Below are positions 1 to 8,308 of a stretch of 64,000 nt of DNA, one piece after another. The position numbers and the translations under genes were made by a program. The DNA is from Sorangiineae bacterium NIC37A_2. Lineage in GTDB: Bacteria; Myxococcota_A; Polyangia; Polyangiales; Polyangiaceae. The stretch lies in assembly GCA_002085155.1 (NCBI GenBank), contig NASX01000018.1, positions 18,097 through 82,096 on the forward strand, written 5' to 3'. Position 1 is the stretch's first letter. Every line of letters begins with the position of its first letter. The notes under the pieces are model-generated. The model did no database searches. It saw only the letters and a list, made by a program, of their open reading frames with translations, and was not told where the DNA came from.

Positions 1-1
1 G

Positions 2-805
2 CTCACAAGGGTCACAGAGCTGCTCGACCGTGTGAGGAAAGCCGCAGGTGAATCCCGCTTCGCCCGCGTCGACAGCATCAACAACTTTCCGACAGCAGCC
101 GGTCTTGCCTCCAGCGCGTCGGGTTTCGCGGCCCTTGCTGTGGCTGCACGCGCCGCGGCGGGTTTGCCCGCGAGCGACAAGGATGCGTCGAAGCTCGCTC
201 GACAGTCTTCTGCCTCCGCGGCGCGCTCGATCTTCGAGGGTTTCGTCGAGTTGCTCGAAGATACCGACTCCGCTGAGCCGGTCGCTCCGAGCAGCCACTT
301 TGACGTCTGCATGTTGGTCGCGATCGTCCAGCAGGAACGAAAAGACGTCTCCTCGACGGGCGGCATGGAGCAAACACGCCTGACCTCACCTTACTATCGA
401 GGCTGGCTCGAGGCCGCGCCTCCCCTCTTCCGGGAGATCAAACAAGCCCTGCTCGCCAGGGATTTTGAGCGTCTGGCTTGGGGTATGGAGCGCTCCACGC
501 TCCTCATGCACGCGTCGATGTTCGGCGCCGACCCTCCGATCGTCTACTTCAAGCCGACCAGCGTCGAGCTCATCCACGCCATCAAGAACCGCCGAGCCGG
601 GGGGCACCCCGAGGCGTTCACCCTCGACGCAGGGCCCAATGTCAAAGTGCTTACGCTCGCGAGCCACGCAGCCAAAACCGAAGAGTTTTTGCTCAGAGTG
701 CCCGGCGTCACGCGAGTGATCGTGTGCCGCCCCGGGCCTCGAGCAGCGCTCTTGTCGCTCGATGGGCCGCTCTCCGAAGCACGGCGGACGGACGCTGCAC
801 CATGA
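2..805 (+). CDS. mvaD: Diphosphomevalonate decarboxylase (5' end outside window)
   Basis: The enzyme converts mevalonate 5-diphosphate to isopentenyl diphosphate with ATP, the last step of the classical mevalonate pathway. The frame is open from the window's first bases, so the N-terminus lies upstream; 267 residues are visible. The GHMP-type ATP loop PTAAGLASSASG is seen near the start, and the C-terminal FTLDAGPNV motif is typical of the decarboxylase rather than a kinase. The stop codon overlaps the next ATG (ATGA), so it is translationally coupled to a phosphomevalonate kinase and followed by HMG-CoA reductase, which supports the assignment. Confidence 0.93.
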   Translation, partial: LTRVTELLDRVRKAAGESRFARVDSINNFPTAAGLASSASGFAALAVAARAAAGLPASDKDASKLARQSSASAARSIFEGFVELLEDTDSAEPVAPSSHFDVCMLVAIVQQERKDVSSTGGMEQTRLTSPYYRGWLEAAPPLFREIKQALLARDFERLAWGMERSTLLMHASMFGADPPIVYFKPTSVELIHAIKNRRAGGHPEAFTLDAGPNVKVLTLASHAAKTEEFLLRVPGVTRVIVCRPGPRAALLSLDGPLSEARRTDAAP

Positions 806-1746
806 GAGCGCGCGCACCGGGCAAGCTCGTCCTCTCGGGCGCCTACTCGGTCCTGCGCGGCGCCCCAGCTCTCGTGAGCGCGGTGAATCGCTACGCCTTC
901 GCCACAATAGGCGCACCTGCGACCTTCGAGTCGGAAGAAGTGCGCGCTTTCTTGGATACGCTCCCCCCGGAGCAAAGGCCCCCTCACCCACAGCTGGACG
1001 CGGCCGCTTTGCGCACAAACGTTCCCGGGGGAAGTCGTAAGCTCGGCTTAGGTTCAAGCGCGGCCCTGCTCTCCGCGGCCATCATGGTGGTCCTCACGGA
1101 CCTCGAACAAAAGGAGCCTTTTGCCGAAGACGTCTTCTGGCGGGCCTTCGACGCCCACCGCCGCGCTCAAGGGGGCGGCAGCGGGATCGACGTAGCAGCA
1201 TCCGTGTTCGGCCGGGTCCTTCGCTTTGAGCTCACAGAGGGCCAGCCTTCTTGGGCGCGGGTGCGCCTGCCCCCAGATCTCGTCGTAGAAGTCTGGGCCA
1301 TGACCGAAGCGGCTTCTACGAGCGACTTCGTCCGAAGAGTGTTCTCCCTCGAGGCTCGAGAGCCGAGCAGGTTCCAGCGCCTCTTTTCCGCTCAAGCAGA
1401 GGCCGCACACGCCGCTGCCGCTGCCCTCGAGGCGGGCGCATCACTCGAGTTCATCCGAGCGCTCGGAGCCCAAGCGCTCGCCTTGCGGGCCCTGGGAGAA
1501 GCGAGCCAGGTCCCGATCGTGCTGCCCGTGCTCGACGAGCTTCGACCGAAATTGCCCGAGCAGTCTGCCTGGTTGCCCTCGGGTGCGGGCGGAGGCGACG
1601 TGACCCTGTACGTCGGCACAGAGCCCTCGCCGAGCTCATTCCGAAGCGCAGCGGCACAAGCGAACCTAGCCCGGCTCGAGCTCGAGCTGGACGCCGAAGG
1701 AGTCGCGCTCGCAGACGAGCCAAGCGAACGAGGAACACGCCCCTAG
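802..1746 (+). CDS. mvaK2: Phosphomevalonate kinase (GHMP family)
   Basis: This 314-residue GHMP kinase probably phosphorylates mevalonate 5-phosphate to the diphosphate, feeding the decarboxylase encoded just upstream. The start at 802 was chosen because ATG overlaps the upstream stop and gives the conserved beginning PGKLVLSGAYSVL; the longer open frame back to 478 lies inside mvaD. The ATP-binding loop GLGSSAA follows near residue 85. HRRAQGGGSGIDVAAS is the signature expected of phosphomevalonate kinases, and PSGAGGGD is the third GHMP motif. Only two bases separate its stop from the HMG-CoA reductase start. Substrate choice between mevalonate and phosphomevalonate is inferred from the signature and context. 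Confidence 0.88.
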   Translation: MRARAPGKLVLSGAYSVLRGAPALVSAVNRYAFATIGAPATFESEEVRAFLDTLPPEQRPPHPQLDAAALRTNVPGGSRKLGLGSSAALLSAAIMVVLTDLEQKEPFAEDVFWRAFDAHRRAQGGGSGIDVAASVFGRVLRFELTEGQPSWARVRLPPDLVVEVWAMTEAASTSDFVRRVFSLEAREPSRFQRLFSAQAEAAHAAAAALEAGASLEFIRALGAQALALRALGEASQVPIVLPVLDELRPKLPEQSAWLPSGAGGGDVTLYVGTEPSPSSFRSAAAQANLARLELELDAEGVALADEPSERGTRP

Positions 1747-1748
1747 CC

Positions 1749-3035
1749 ATGAAGAACTCACGAATCATCGGTTTTCACAAACTCGATCTCAGCGAGCGCC
1801 GAGCCATCATTCGCGAGGCGCTCGGCAGCGCGGAGATCGAAGACCTGGACTCCCTGCTCGATTCTGGCGGTCTCGACTCGAAACGCGCGCTCTCCATCGT
1901 CGAGAACGTGATCGGCATCTATTCGTTGCCGTTCGGCGTGGCGATGAACTTCACGATCAATGGCAAAGACCGCCTCGTACCGATGGTCGTCGAAGAGCCG
2001 AGCGTGATCGCAGCCAGCTCCAATGCCGCGAAGATGGTACGGCAAGGTGGAGGCTTCCACGCGCAAATGGAAGAGTCACTGATCGTGGCTCAGGTCGAGC
2101 TCCGAAGCGTGCGAGACATCGCCGCTGCGCGCCAAGCGATCGCGGACGACACCGAAGAGGTGCTCCGGGTCGCCCGGGAGGCCGTGCCCGGTCTGGTTCG
2201 GCGTGGCGGCGGTCCGAAGCGGCTCACCATCCGCGAGCTCGCCCCCGATCATCTCGTGGTCCACATCGCTGTGGACGCCTGCGACGCCATGGGCGCCAAT
2301 CTCGCGAACATGGTCGCCGAAGCAACGGGCCCTCTGCTGGCCCGTCTCGCCCAGGCTGAGGTCGGCCTTCGTATCCTCTCGAACTTGAGCGATGAGCGCC
2401 TTGTCAGGGTAAAGGCGAAGATCCCCTTCGAGGCTCTGCACAAGGACGCTGAACTCGGCGCGTCGGCTGCTCGGGCTATCGAAGCCGCCTCCATCTTCGC
2501 TGAGCGCGACCCTTACCGCGCTACGACCCACAACAAAGGGATCATGAACGGCGTGGATTCAGTGCTGCTCGCCACGGGCAACGACTACAGAGCGGTCGAG
2601 GCAGGGGCTCACGCCTTCGCGGCCAAGAGCGGACGGTACCTTCCGCTCGCCACCTGGCGCACTCGGGAGGATGGCCTTTTTGGCAGCCTCGAGATGCCGA
2701 TTTCCGTTGGTGTCGTCGGCGGCACGCTGCGTGTCCACCACGCTGCCCGCTTCTCCCTTCGCCTCGCGGAGATCGAGTCAGCGCGGGACCTCGCCATGCT
2801 CGCCGGAGCGGCTGGCCTCGCCTCGAACCTTGCCGCGCTCCGCGCCCTGTCCATGGAGGGGATCCTGCGCGGCCACATGGCGCTCCATGCCCGCTCGCTC
2901 GCATCGTTTGTCGGCGCCGAGCCCGATGAAGTCGAAGCTGTCGCGGCGCGCATCACTTTTGGCAATGACTTTAGTGAACTGGCGGCACGCGCGGCTCTTG
3001 TGGCTGAACGAGAGGCCCGCCAGCGAAGCACCTAA
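1749..3035 (+). CDS. mvaA: Hydroxymethylglutaryl-CoA reductase, class II
   Basis: At 428 residues it matches the class II (Pseudomonas mevalonii-type) HMG-CoA reductases and lacks the membrane anchor of class I enzymes. Motifs seen include ENVIG (residues 52-56), EEPSV with the catalytic Glu at 83, DAMGANLANM (178-187), the lysine in HNKGIMNG (K263) and ATGND with the catalytic Asp near 279. The start ATG lies two bases after the kinase stop; the longer open frame upstream runs through the kinase gene and is discarded. Class II enzymes can run in either direction, but linkage to phosphomevalonate kinase and decarboxylase points to mevalonate synthesis for isoprenoids. HMG-CoA synthase, mevalonate kinase and IPP isomerase are not in the window. 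Confidence 0.95.
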   Translation: MKNSRIIGFHKLDLSERRAIIREALGSAEIEDLDSLLDSGGLDSKRALSIVENVIGIYSLPFGVAMNFTINGKDRLVPMVVEEPSVIAASSNAAKMVRQGGGFHAQMEESLIVAQVELRSVRDIAAARQAIADDTEEVLRVAREAVPGLVRRGGGPKRLTIRELAPDHLVVHIAVDACDAMGANLANMVAEATGPLLARLAQAEVGLRILSNLSDERLVRVKAKIPFEALHKDAELGASAARAIEAASIFAERDPYRATTHNKGIMNGVDSVLLATGNDYRAVEAGAHAFAAKSGRYLPLATWRTREDGLFGSLEMPISVGVVGGTLRVHHAARFSLRLAEIESARDLAMLAGAAGLASNLAALRALSMEGILRGHMALHARSLASFVGAEPDEVEAVAARITFGNDFSELAARAALVAEREARQRST

Positions 3036-3142
3036 AAATCCCGAATGATCTCGCAGCTCGGGCCGCTCGCCTCTTGGGCCAGGGCCGTTTTCTTCGCTGC
3101 GCATCTCAGTTAGAAGAACCGCTCAAGCGAGAGCGACTGTCC

Positions 3143-4234
3143 ATGCGTAAGTTCGATCCCCATTTGATCCTTCGCCCCGAGCTGGCCGAGCTGAAAGCCT
3201 ATAGCCCTCTCACGGGCAACTTCGAGGTGCGACTCGACGCGAACGAAGCTCCGGCGGTCCTCAGCGCCAAGGCGAAGAAGAGGCTCTCGCAGGTCGCCTC
3301 GGAGATCGACTACAGCGCCTATCCCGACGCGGGCCAGAAAGAACTGCGCGCCGCGATCGCCGCGCGCATGGGCCTCACCCCAGCGCAGATCTGCGTGGGC
3401 GTAGGGAGCGATGAGCTCATCACGTTGCTCTTGACCGTGATGACGCGGACCAAGTCGAAGGTGCCCTGCCCGACCATCCTGACCACCACCCCAACCTTCG
3501 TGATGTACCGCCTGAGCGCGCGAGTGCGGGGGCAGCGCGTCATCGAGGTTCCCCTCGATGAACAATGGGATATCGATGTTGAAGGCATGAAGCGCGCCGT
3601 GAGCGCGACGGACCCGAACGTCATCTTCATCGCCACCCCGAACAATCCAACGGGCACGATGGCGAGCCACGACAGGCTGATCGAGCTGATCGAAGCGACC
3701 CCGAGCGCCCTGATCGTCGTCGACGAGGCCTATATCGACTATGCCTCGAGGAACCACGTCGCTCTATTGAGCCAATACGAGAACGTCGTCATCTTGCGCA
3801 CGCTCTCCAAGATCGGCTTCGCCGCCTTGCGCGTCGGCTGGCTCGCGGGCAGCCGCGCATTGGTCGCGGAGCTCGACAAGGCGCGCCTCCCCTACAATCT
3901 CCCCACGCACTCGCAGAAGCTCGCCCAGGTCGCGCTCAGCGAGCTCAGCGAAGAAATCGACGCCACCACCACGCTCGTGAAAAATGAGCGAGCGCGCCTG
4001 GCTCAAGAGCTCGACAGCCTCCCAGGTGTCCGCGTCGTCCCGAGTGAAGCAAACTTCCTTTGGCTCGAGCTCGAGCAACCTGCCGAAAGCGTGATGAATG
4101 CGCTCATGAAGCAAAAAATCCTCGTGCGCAGCTTCTCCGGGAGAGGGGGCCGCCTCGACCGCTGTCTCCGCGTCACCATCGGCACCGAGGAGAACAATCA
4201 ACGTTTCCTCGACGCCCTCAGGCGCTCGCTCTAA
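3143..4234 (+). CDS. hisC: Histidinol-phosphate aminotransferase
   Basis: A fold-type I PLP aminotransferase of 363 residues, normal for HisC. It would transfer an amino group between histidinol phosphate/imidazole-acetol phosphate and glutamate in histidine biosynthesis. Visible family features are the N-terminal VRLDANEAP, the substrate region TPNNPTG, DEAYIDY, and LRTLSKIGFAALRVGW carrying the PLP-binding lysine. The ATG at 3143 was preferred over an upstream in-frame ATG at 3074 because homology begins near RKFDPHLILRPEL. No other his gene is nearby, so a related role such as aromatic aminotransferase cannot be excluded. A TPR lipoprotein gene follows after 10 bp. Confidence 0.9.
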   Translation: MRKFDPHLILRPELAELKAYSPLTGNFEVRLDANEAPAVLSAKAKKRLSQVASEIDYSAYPDAGQKELRAAIAARMGLTPAQICVGVGSDELITLLLTVMTRTKSKVPCPTILTTTPTFVMYRLSARVRGQRVIEVPLDEQWDIDVEGMKRAVSATDPNVIFIATPNNPTGTMASHDRLIELIEATPSALIVVDEAYIDYASRNHVALLSQYENVVILRTLSKIGFAALRVGWLAGSRALVAELDKARLPYNLPTHSQKLAQVALSELSEEIDATTTLVKNERARLAQELDSLPGVRVVPSEANFLWLELEQPAESVMNALMKQKILVRSFSGRGGRLDRCLRVTIGTEENNQRFLDALRRSL

Positions 4235-4244
4235 AAAAGACAAC

Positions 4245-5237
4245 ATGCCCCAGGTCCGCGCTCTGAGCTTGCTCCTCTTGATCGGACTATCGGCCTGCGG
4301 CGCTCCCTCCCCCGTCGTGCGGCGCGACGGCGCTCACACGGCGGTCGGACGCGGCGTCTCGGGAATTGCTTACGCCTGGTTCCTCCGCGGAAAGTGGTAC
4401 GAAGGGGCGGGGCGGCTCGCCGAAGCGCAATATGCATACGAGCAAGGACTGAAAGAAGATCCTCGCTCGGGCTCCATGTACAGAGCTCTCGCCCGGGTTC
4501 GTTGTCTCCGGGACGACCCGAGAACCGAGGACACGTTCTCGGAAGGGAAAAGCCGAGCCGACGAGCTCCTTCCCCTCCTCATCGAAGAGAGCGCCTGCGC
4601 TCTCGCCAAGGGAAAACCCGGCCTCGCGATCCGAGCCGCCCGCGACGCCGTGGAGCTATCGCCCTCTGAACCCGAGGCAAGCCTCGCGCTCTACTCAGCG
4701 CTTGAGCATAGCGAAGGTGAAAGCGCCGCGGAAAATGTGGCGCGGGCCTTTGAGCTCTGGACGGGGCGCCCCCTGCCGAGGGCGCCTCAAATTGCCCCAG
4801 AGCACTATCTCCCCTCCCCTCGAGAAGCACGCAGCGCCGTCGACGGCTTTTTGCGTGCCGGAGACTTGGCTCGAGCTCGAAGCGCCGGGGCAGGTGTCAT
4901 CGGCCCTGGCGAAATCGCCCTGCGCGCTGCCCTTTTCGGCGCTTCTGAGCTCGCCCAAACCCAGGCGCTGACCACGTTGACCCTCGATCCTTCAGACTTC
5001 GACGCCCAGGTCGCCCTCCTCATCGTTCACTCACAATTACGCGGGGAGCCCGAGTTTCTTCCGCGTGCGGTCCCCGCCTTTGCAAGTGAGCTCGGGACGC
5101 TCGCCCTTGCCCGCCAAATTGCGCCGTGGAACCGTGAAGCAGCCGAGCGGATGAGTGCTCTCTCGTTCGAATCAACTGAGTTCGATCCACTCGTCCGAGA
5201 GCTACGTCGGCAGCTCAGCCGAGAAAGCTCCCGCTAA
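4245..5237 (+). CDS. TPR-containing lipoprotein
   Basis: The 330-residue product begins with a signal peptide ending in a lipobox, LSAC, with Cys18 as the probable lipidated residue. Residues ~45-90 contain a TPR-like unit (YAWFLRGKWYEGAGRLAEAQ ...), and a second helical pair rich in Ala/Leu/Glu follows. The rest is helical and of low complexity, without catalytic motifs. It is probably an envelope-anchored scaffold, but no partner is indicated. It starts 10 bp after hisC and may be cotranscribed. Its stop overlaps by four bases the stop of the convergent lipoprotein gene on the other strand. Confidence 0.75.
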   Translation: MPQVRALSLLLLIGLSACGAPSPVVRRDGAHTAVGRGVSGIAYAWFLRGKWYEGAGRLAEAQYAYEQGLKEDPRSGSMYRALARVRCLRDDPRTEDTFSEGKSRADELLPLLIEESACALAKGKPGLAIRAARDAVELSPSEPEASLALYSALEHSEGESAAENVARAFELWTGRPLPRAPQIAPEHYLPSPREARSAVDGFLRAGDLARARSAGAGVIGPGEIALRAALFGASELAQTQALTTLTLDPSDFDAQVALLIVHSQLRGEPEFLPRAVPAFASELGTLALARQIAPWNREAAERMSALSFESTEFDPLVRELRRQLSRESSR

Positions 5238-6130
5238 GGCGTCGAGTCCGCGTCCGCTTTGTACTCGATCTCAAGATCGACCTCTTTCGTCTTGCCGGCC
5301 TCGAGCTCGACGACCTTCTCTGCGACTCCGGTCGTCGCCGGCAAATAGGCGCCTATTTTCACCTTCCCCACAGGAACGCCGCTGATCTCATACACGCCAT
5401 CGAGACCGGTCACGTCGTGGGTGGAATAGGCGAGGACGAACACGTCCGACCGGCTATAAAGGCGCATGCTGTCCTGGAGCGCGTACTGTCCAGGAGCCGC
5501 CGGAACGAGATGAATCGGATCGGCCCCCGGCATGGCGAATAGCTCCGCCACACGCCTTTGGCCAACCAAGTCAGGCACGTACGGCCTCCTGTCCGCGGCC
5601 ACCACCCCAATTCTCTGGCCGAAGGTGAGCGCGATCGTCCGCCGGTCCCAAGCGCAACCTTCTCCTCGCACCATCACGGTCTCTTTTCCTGCCGGCACGG
5701 GGACGTACCCGTCGTATTCCGTGACCGTCACGAGGACATCCGCCAGCGTCCGTCCGGGACCCTCCCGGAAAAGACGTCCAAACATCGGTTCCGCCATCTC
5801 ACACCGGGGCTCCACCCCGCCGGTGAGCGCAGTCTTCGGGGCAGAGTCTCCCTTGATCCGCACGACGCCACGCACAGTGGCCGTGGGCCCGGAGTAAGGC
5901 TGCCTTCCTGCTGAGTTCGTCACCTTTTGGACCACATCGGGCGGCGGCAGAGTCCCCATCTCCTCCTGGATCGCACGCGCGCTCCCGGGCTCGGGGGCCT
6001 CGGTCTTTGCGTCGTCCTTCGCCTGTTCGTCAGGCTTGGCCCGACACGAAAAGCTCAAGCACGACAAGACACCGAGGAGGAGCGGCGCGACTCCAGAGGC
6101 GAAAGGACGTGAAAGGCAACGCTGTGACAT
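5234..6130 (-). CDS. Putative lipoprotein with carboxypeptidase-regulatory-like domain
   Basis: A 298-residue secreted protein. The hydrophobic N-terminus ends in two candidate lipobox cysteines (VLSC24 and SFSC29), followed by an acidic/Pro linker. The body is predicted beta-rich: ATVRGVVRIKGDSAP near residue 84 and the C-terminal stretch DGVYEISGVPVGKVKIGAY resemble the beta-sandwich repeats seen in carboxypeptidase-regulatory-like or plastocyanin-like domains of myxobacterial proteins. A Cys pair (PRCEMAEP and GEGCAWD) could form a disulfide or bind metal. No enzymatic motif was found. The function is unknown. Confidence 0.65.
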   Translation of the reverse strand: MSQRCLSRPFASGVAPLLLGVLSCLSFSCRAKPDEQAKDDAKTEAPEPGSARAIQEEMGTLPPPDVVQKVTNSAGRQPYSGPTATVRGVVRIKGDSAPKTALTGGVEPRCEMAEPMFGRLFREGPGRTLADVLVTVTEYDGYVPVPAGKETVMVRGEGCAWDRRTIALTFGQRIGVVAADRRPYVPDLVGQRRVAELFAMPGADPIHLVPAAPGQYALQDSMRLYSRSDVFVLAYSTHDVTGLDGVYEISGVPVGKVKIGAYLPATTGVAEKVVELEAGKTKEVDLEIEYKADADSTP

Positions 6131-6168
6131 CTCCCTCGTTATATCGAGTCTGTGTTAGATGTCCCGGG

Positions 6169-6702
6169 GTGTTGTGGCGGCCATTTGCTCATTCCACCCT
6201 GCGCACGGCCCCCCGGCGGGTCATCGTCCTTTCCGCCGCTGAAACCGACGCCCTCAGGCGGGCGACGCGTCTTCTGATTTTCCTCGCTGGATCCGCCGCG
6301 CTCTCCTGCCAGAGCATGGGGGGAGACCCGGCGACCAATGAGCCATATTCGTTCGAGATCCTCTCGAGCGAGGAGTGCGCATTGCCGACCGCGGGCGCTC
6401 AGCCTCAAAGAACGCTGCTGGGAGTCAAAGTTCGCCTGAAGAGCCACACCGATCTCGGTGTGCCAGCGAACTATTACTACGGCTCGGTGCTCACCAAGGA
6501 CGGCGCCCGCTACCTGGCCGAATTGCCCGGGTGTCAGCCTGTGCTCTCTGGGCCCCCGCTCCGAAAAGGCCAGAGCGCCGAGGGATACCTCAACTTCCCG
6601 GTCCCGCCTCAGAAGACGGCGGAGACCGTCGTCTACCTACCTGCGATCGGGAAGCTCACAGAAAGAGAGCGTCTGACCGAGCGAAAGCTCAGCGACAAAT
6701 AG
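6169..6702 (+). CDS. Hypothetical lipoprotein
   Basis: The frame encodes a protein with a basic region, a hydrophobic stretch (RLLIFLAGSAALSC) and a lipobox cysteine, then a ~120-residue beta-rich domain with Cys near ECALP and PGCQP. The open frame extends back to 6007, but that part lies opposite the divergent gene; GTG at 6169 (178 codons) or TTG at 6172 are the plausible starts, and neither has a strong ribosome-binding site. The domain includes KVRLKSHTDLGVPANYYYGS and a conserved-looking PPLRKGQSAEGYLNFPVP, reminiscent of DUF4352-like immunoglobulin folds that modulate binding outside the cell. That comparison is tentative. Confidence 0.6.
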   Translation: MLWRPFAHSTLRTAPRRVIVLSAAETDALRRATRLLIFLAGSAALSCQSMGGDPATNEPYSFEILSSEECALPTAGAQPQRTLLGVKVRLKSHTDLGVPANYYYGSVLTKDGARYLAELPGCQPVLSGPPLRKGQSAEGYLNFPVPPQKTAETVVYLPAIGKLTERERLTERKLSDK

Positions 6703-6715
6703 CCTCCGCGGCTCC

Positions 6716-6745
6716 ATCGGGCGCCTCATGAAAAGGTCGCCCGAT
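6716..6745. terminator. Hairpin between convergent genes
   Basis: An 8-bp perfect inverted repeat (ATCGGGCG / CGCCCGAT), extended by CCT/AGG inside, lies in the 64-bp gap between the lipoprotein gene and the end of nuoN. No run of T follows on either strand, so factor-independent termination is uncertain. Confidence 0.4.
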
Positions 6746-6766
6746 GATCCCCGAGAAGCCGATAGC

Positions 6767-8308
6767 TCAGTTGAGCTTGGCTTGGCTGACGACAGACAAG
6801 AGCTGGTCCGGGCAGAGGCCCGCGCCCAAGACGACCACCGCTGCGATCGCGAGGGCAGCAATCACGAGCCCGGACTCCATCGGCTGGGCGATCGGAGCAC
6901 CCGTGCGCGGCTCGCGCATGTACATGTACACGAGCGCCTTCAGATAGTAATAGGCGCCGATCACGCTGTTGATGAGGCCGACCACGGCGAGGCCGTAGAG
7001 CTCCACATCGATCGCAGCCTGGAACACCGTGAACTTCCCGAAGAATCCTACCGTCGGCGGAACGCCAGCGAGAGAGACGAAGAAGAACGAGAGCGCCAGA
7101 GCGACGGCGGGGTGACGACGGCCGAGACCAGCGAGATCCTCGTAGCTCACGGCTTCGAGACCACGACGACCCGCCCACAGCAGGGCACCGAAGGCACCGA
7201 TCGTCGAGACAGCATAGCCGAACAGGTAGAAGAGAACGGCGCCCATGGCCTCCGCCCCACGGGAGGCGGCGACAACACCGACCAGCGCGTAACCCGCGTG
7301 GGCGATCGAGGAGTACGCGAGCATGCGCTTCACGCTCTCCTGACGTCCCGCCATCGCGTTCGCCGCGAACATCGTGATCACGGCGAGAGCCGCGAGCACG
7401 GGGGGCCATCCGCTCCCCCAGCTCATGATCCGCGTGTCGCCGAAGGCCACGAAGAGCACGCGCAGAAGAACCGCGAAGCCGGCGCTCTTCACGATACCGG
7501 CCATGTAACCGGTCGTGGGAGTCGGGGCACCTTCGTACGCATCGGGCGCCCACATGTGGAAGGGCACAGCGCTGATCTTGAAGGCGAGACCGACCAGCAT
7601 GAGCATGGTCGCGACCAGGATCATGCCGGCGCGCTCATCGAGGGCCGCGCCCTTGAGCTCGCCGATGGCGGCGCCAATGCCTGCGAGGTCCGTATGTCCG
7701 GTCACCCCGTAGAGGAGCGCTCCGGCAAACAGCATGAAAGCGGCGGCGAAAGAGCCCAGGAGGAAATACTTGAGGGCGGCCTCGGCGCTGCGGGGATTTG
7801 TCCGCCGCAGGCCGATCATGGCGTAAACGCCGAGCGACATCGTCTCGAGAGCTACGAACAGGCTGAGCAGGTCCCCCGCTGCCGCGAGAGCAATCGCTCC
7901 GAGAGTCGAGAAGATGAGCAGCGGGAAGAACTCACCGCGATCGATCTTGTGCTCCGGGAGATAAGCCGCAGCGAGGAGCGCCACAAGTCCGCCACCGAAG
8001 CAAAGCGAGAACGCAAAGAAGACGGTGAATCGATCGATGATCAGGTAAGGCGCGACCTTCGAGACCTCAGGGAGGCTCTCCGGTCCTACCAACCACAACG
8101 AAGCGCTGAAGACTGCGCCAGCGAAAAGAATCACGGCCGCGATCAGGCCGAGCTCCGTGCCGCGTCCCGCGCCCGCGTCGACGACCTCACCGGTATGCGT
8201 TCTACCTTCGGCGCCAGCAGGACTTCCAAAAGCCTCAGCGAGCATGAGAAGCATGCCGCCGAGCCCAAGCGCCAATATCGGGGAGAGCCCCAAAAACAGA
8301 TTGATCAC
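6767..8308 (-). CDS. nuoN: NADH-quinone oxidoreductase subunit N
   Basis: One of three antiporter-like proton-pumping membrane subunits of Complex I. The 513-residue protein has about 14 predicted membrane helices. It carries the Mrp/NuoN signatures: FVALETMSLGVYAMIGLRR, the lysine/histidine-bearing helix VGLAFKISAVPFHMWAPDAY, and a second segment with RMLAYSSIAHAGYALVG. Its start overlaps the nuoM stop by four bases, and it is the last gene of the nuoE-F-J-K-L-M-N run. A C-terminal cytoplasmic tail is nearly absent. Confidence 0.95.
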   Translation of the reverse strand: MINLFLGLSPILALGLGGMLLMLAEAFGSPAGAEGRTHTGEVVDAGAGRGTELGLIAAVILFAGAVFSASLWLVGPESLPEVSKVAPYLIIDRFTVFFAFSLCFGGGLVALLAAAYLPEHKIDRGEFFPLLIFSTLGAIALAAAGDLLSLFVALETMSLGVYAMIGLRRTNPRSAEAALKYFLLGSFAAAFMLFAGALLYGVTGHTDLAGIGAAIGELKGAALDERAGMILVATMLMLVGLAFKISAVPFHMWAPDAYEGAPTPTTGYMAGIVKSAGFAVLLRVLFVAFGDTRIMSWGSGWPPVLAALAVITMFAANAMAGRQESVKRMLAYSSIAHAGYALVGVVAASRGAEAMGAVLFYLFGYAVSTIGAFGALLWAGRRGLEAVSYEDLAGLGRRHPAVALALSFFFVSLAGVPPTVGFFGKFTVFQAAIDVELYGLAVVGLINSVIGAYYYLKALVYMYMREPRTGAPIAQPMESGLVIAALAIAAVVVLGAGLCPDQLLSVVSQAKLN

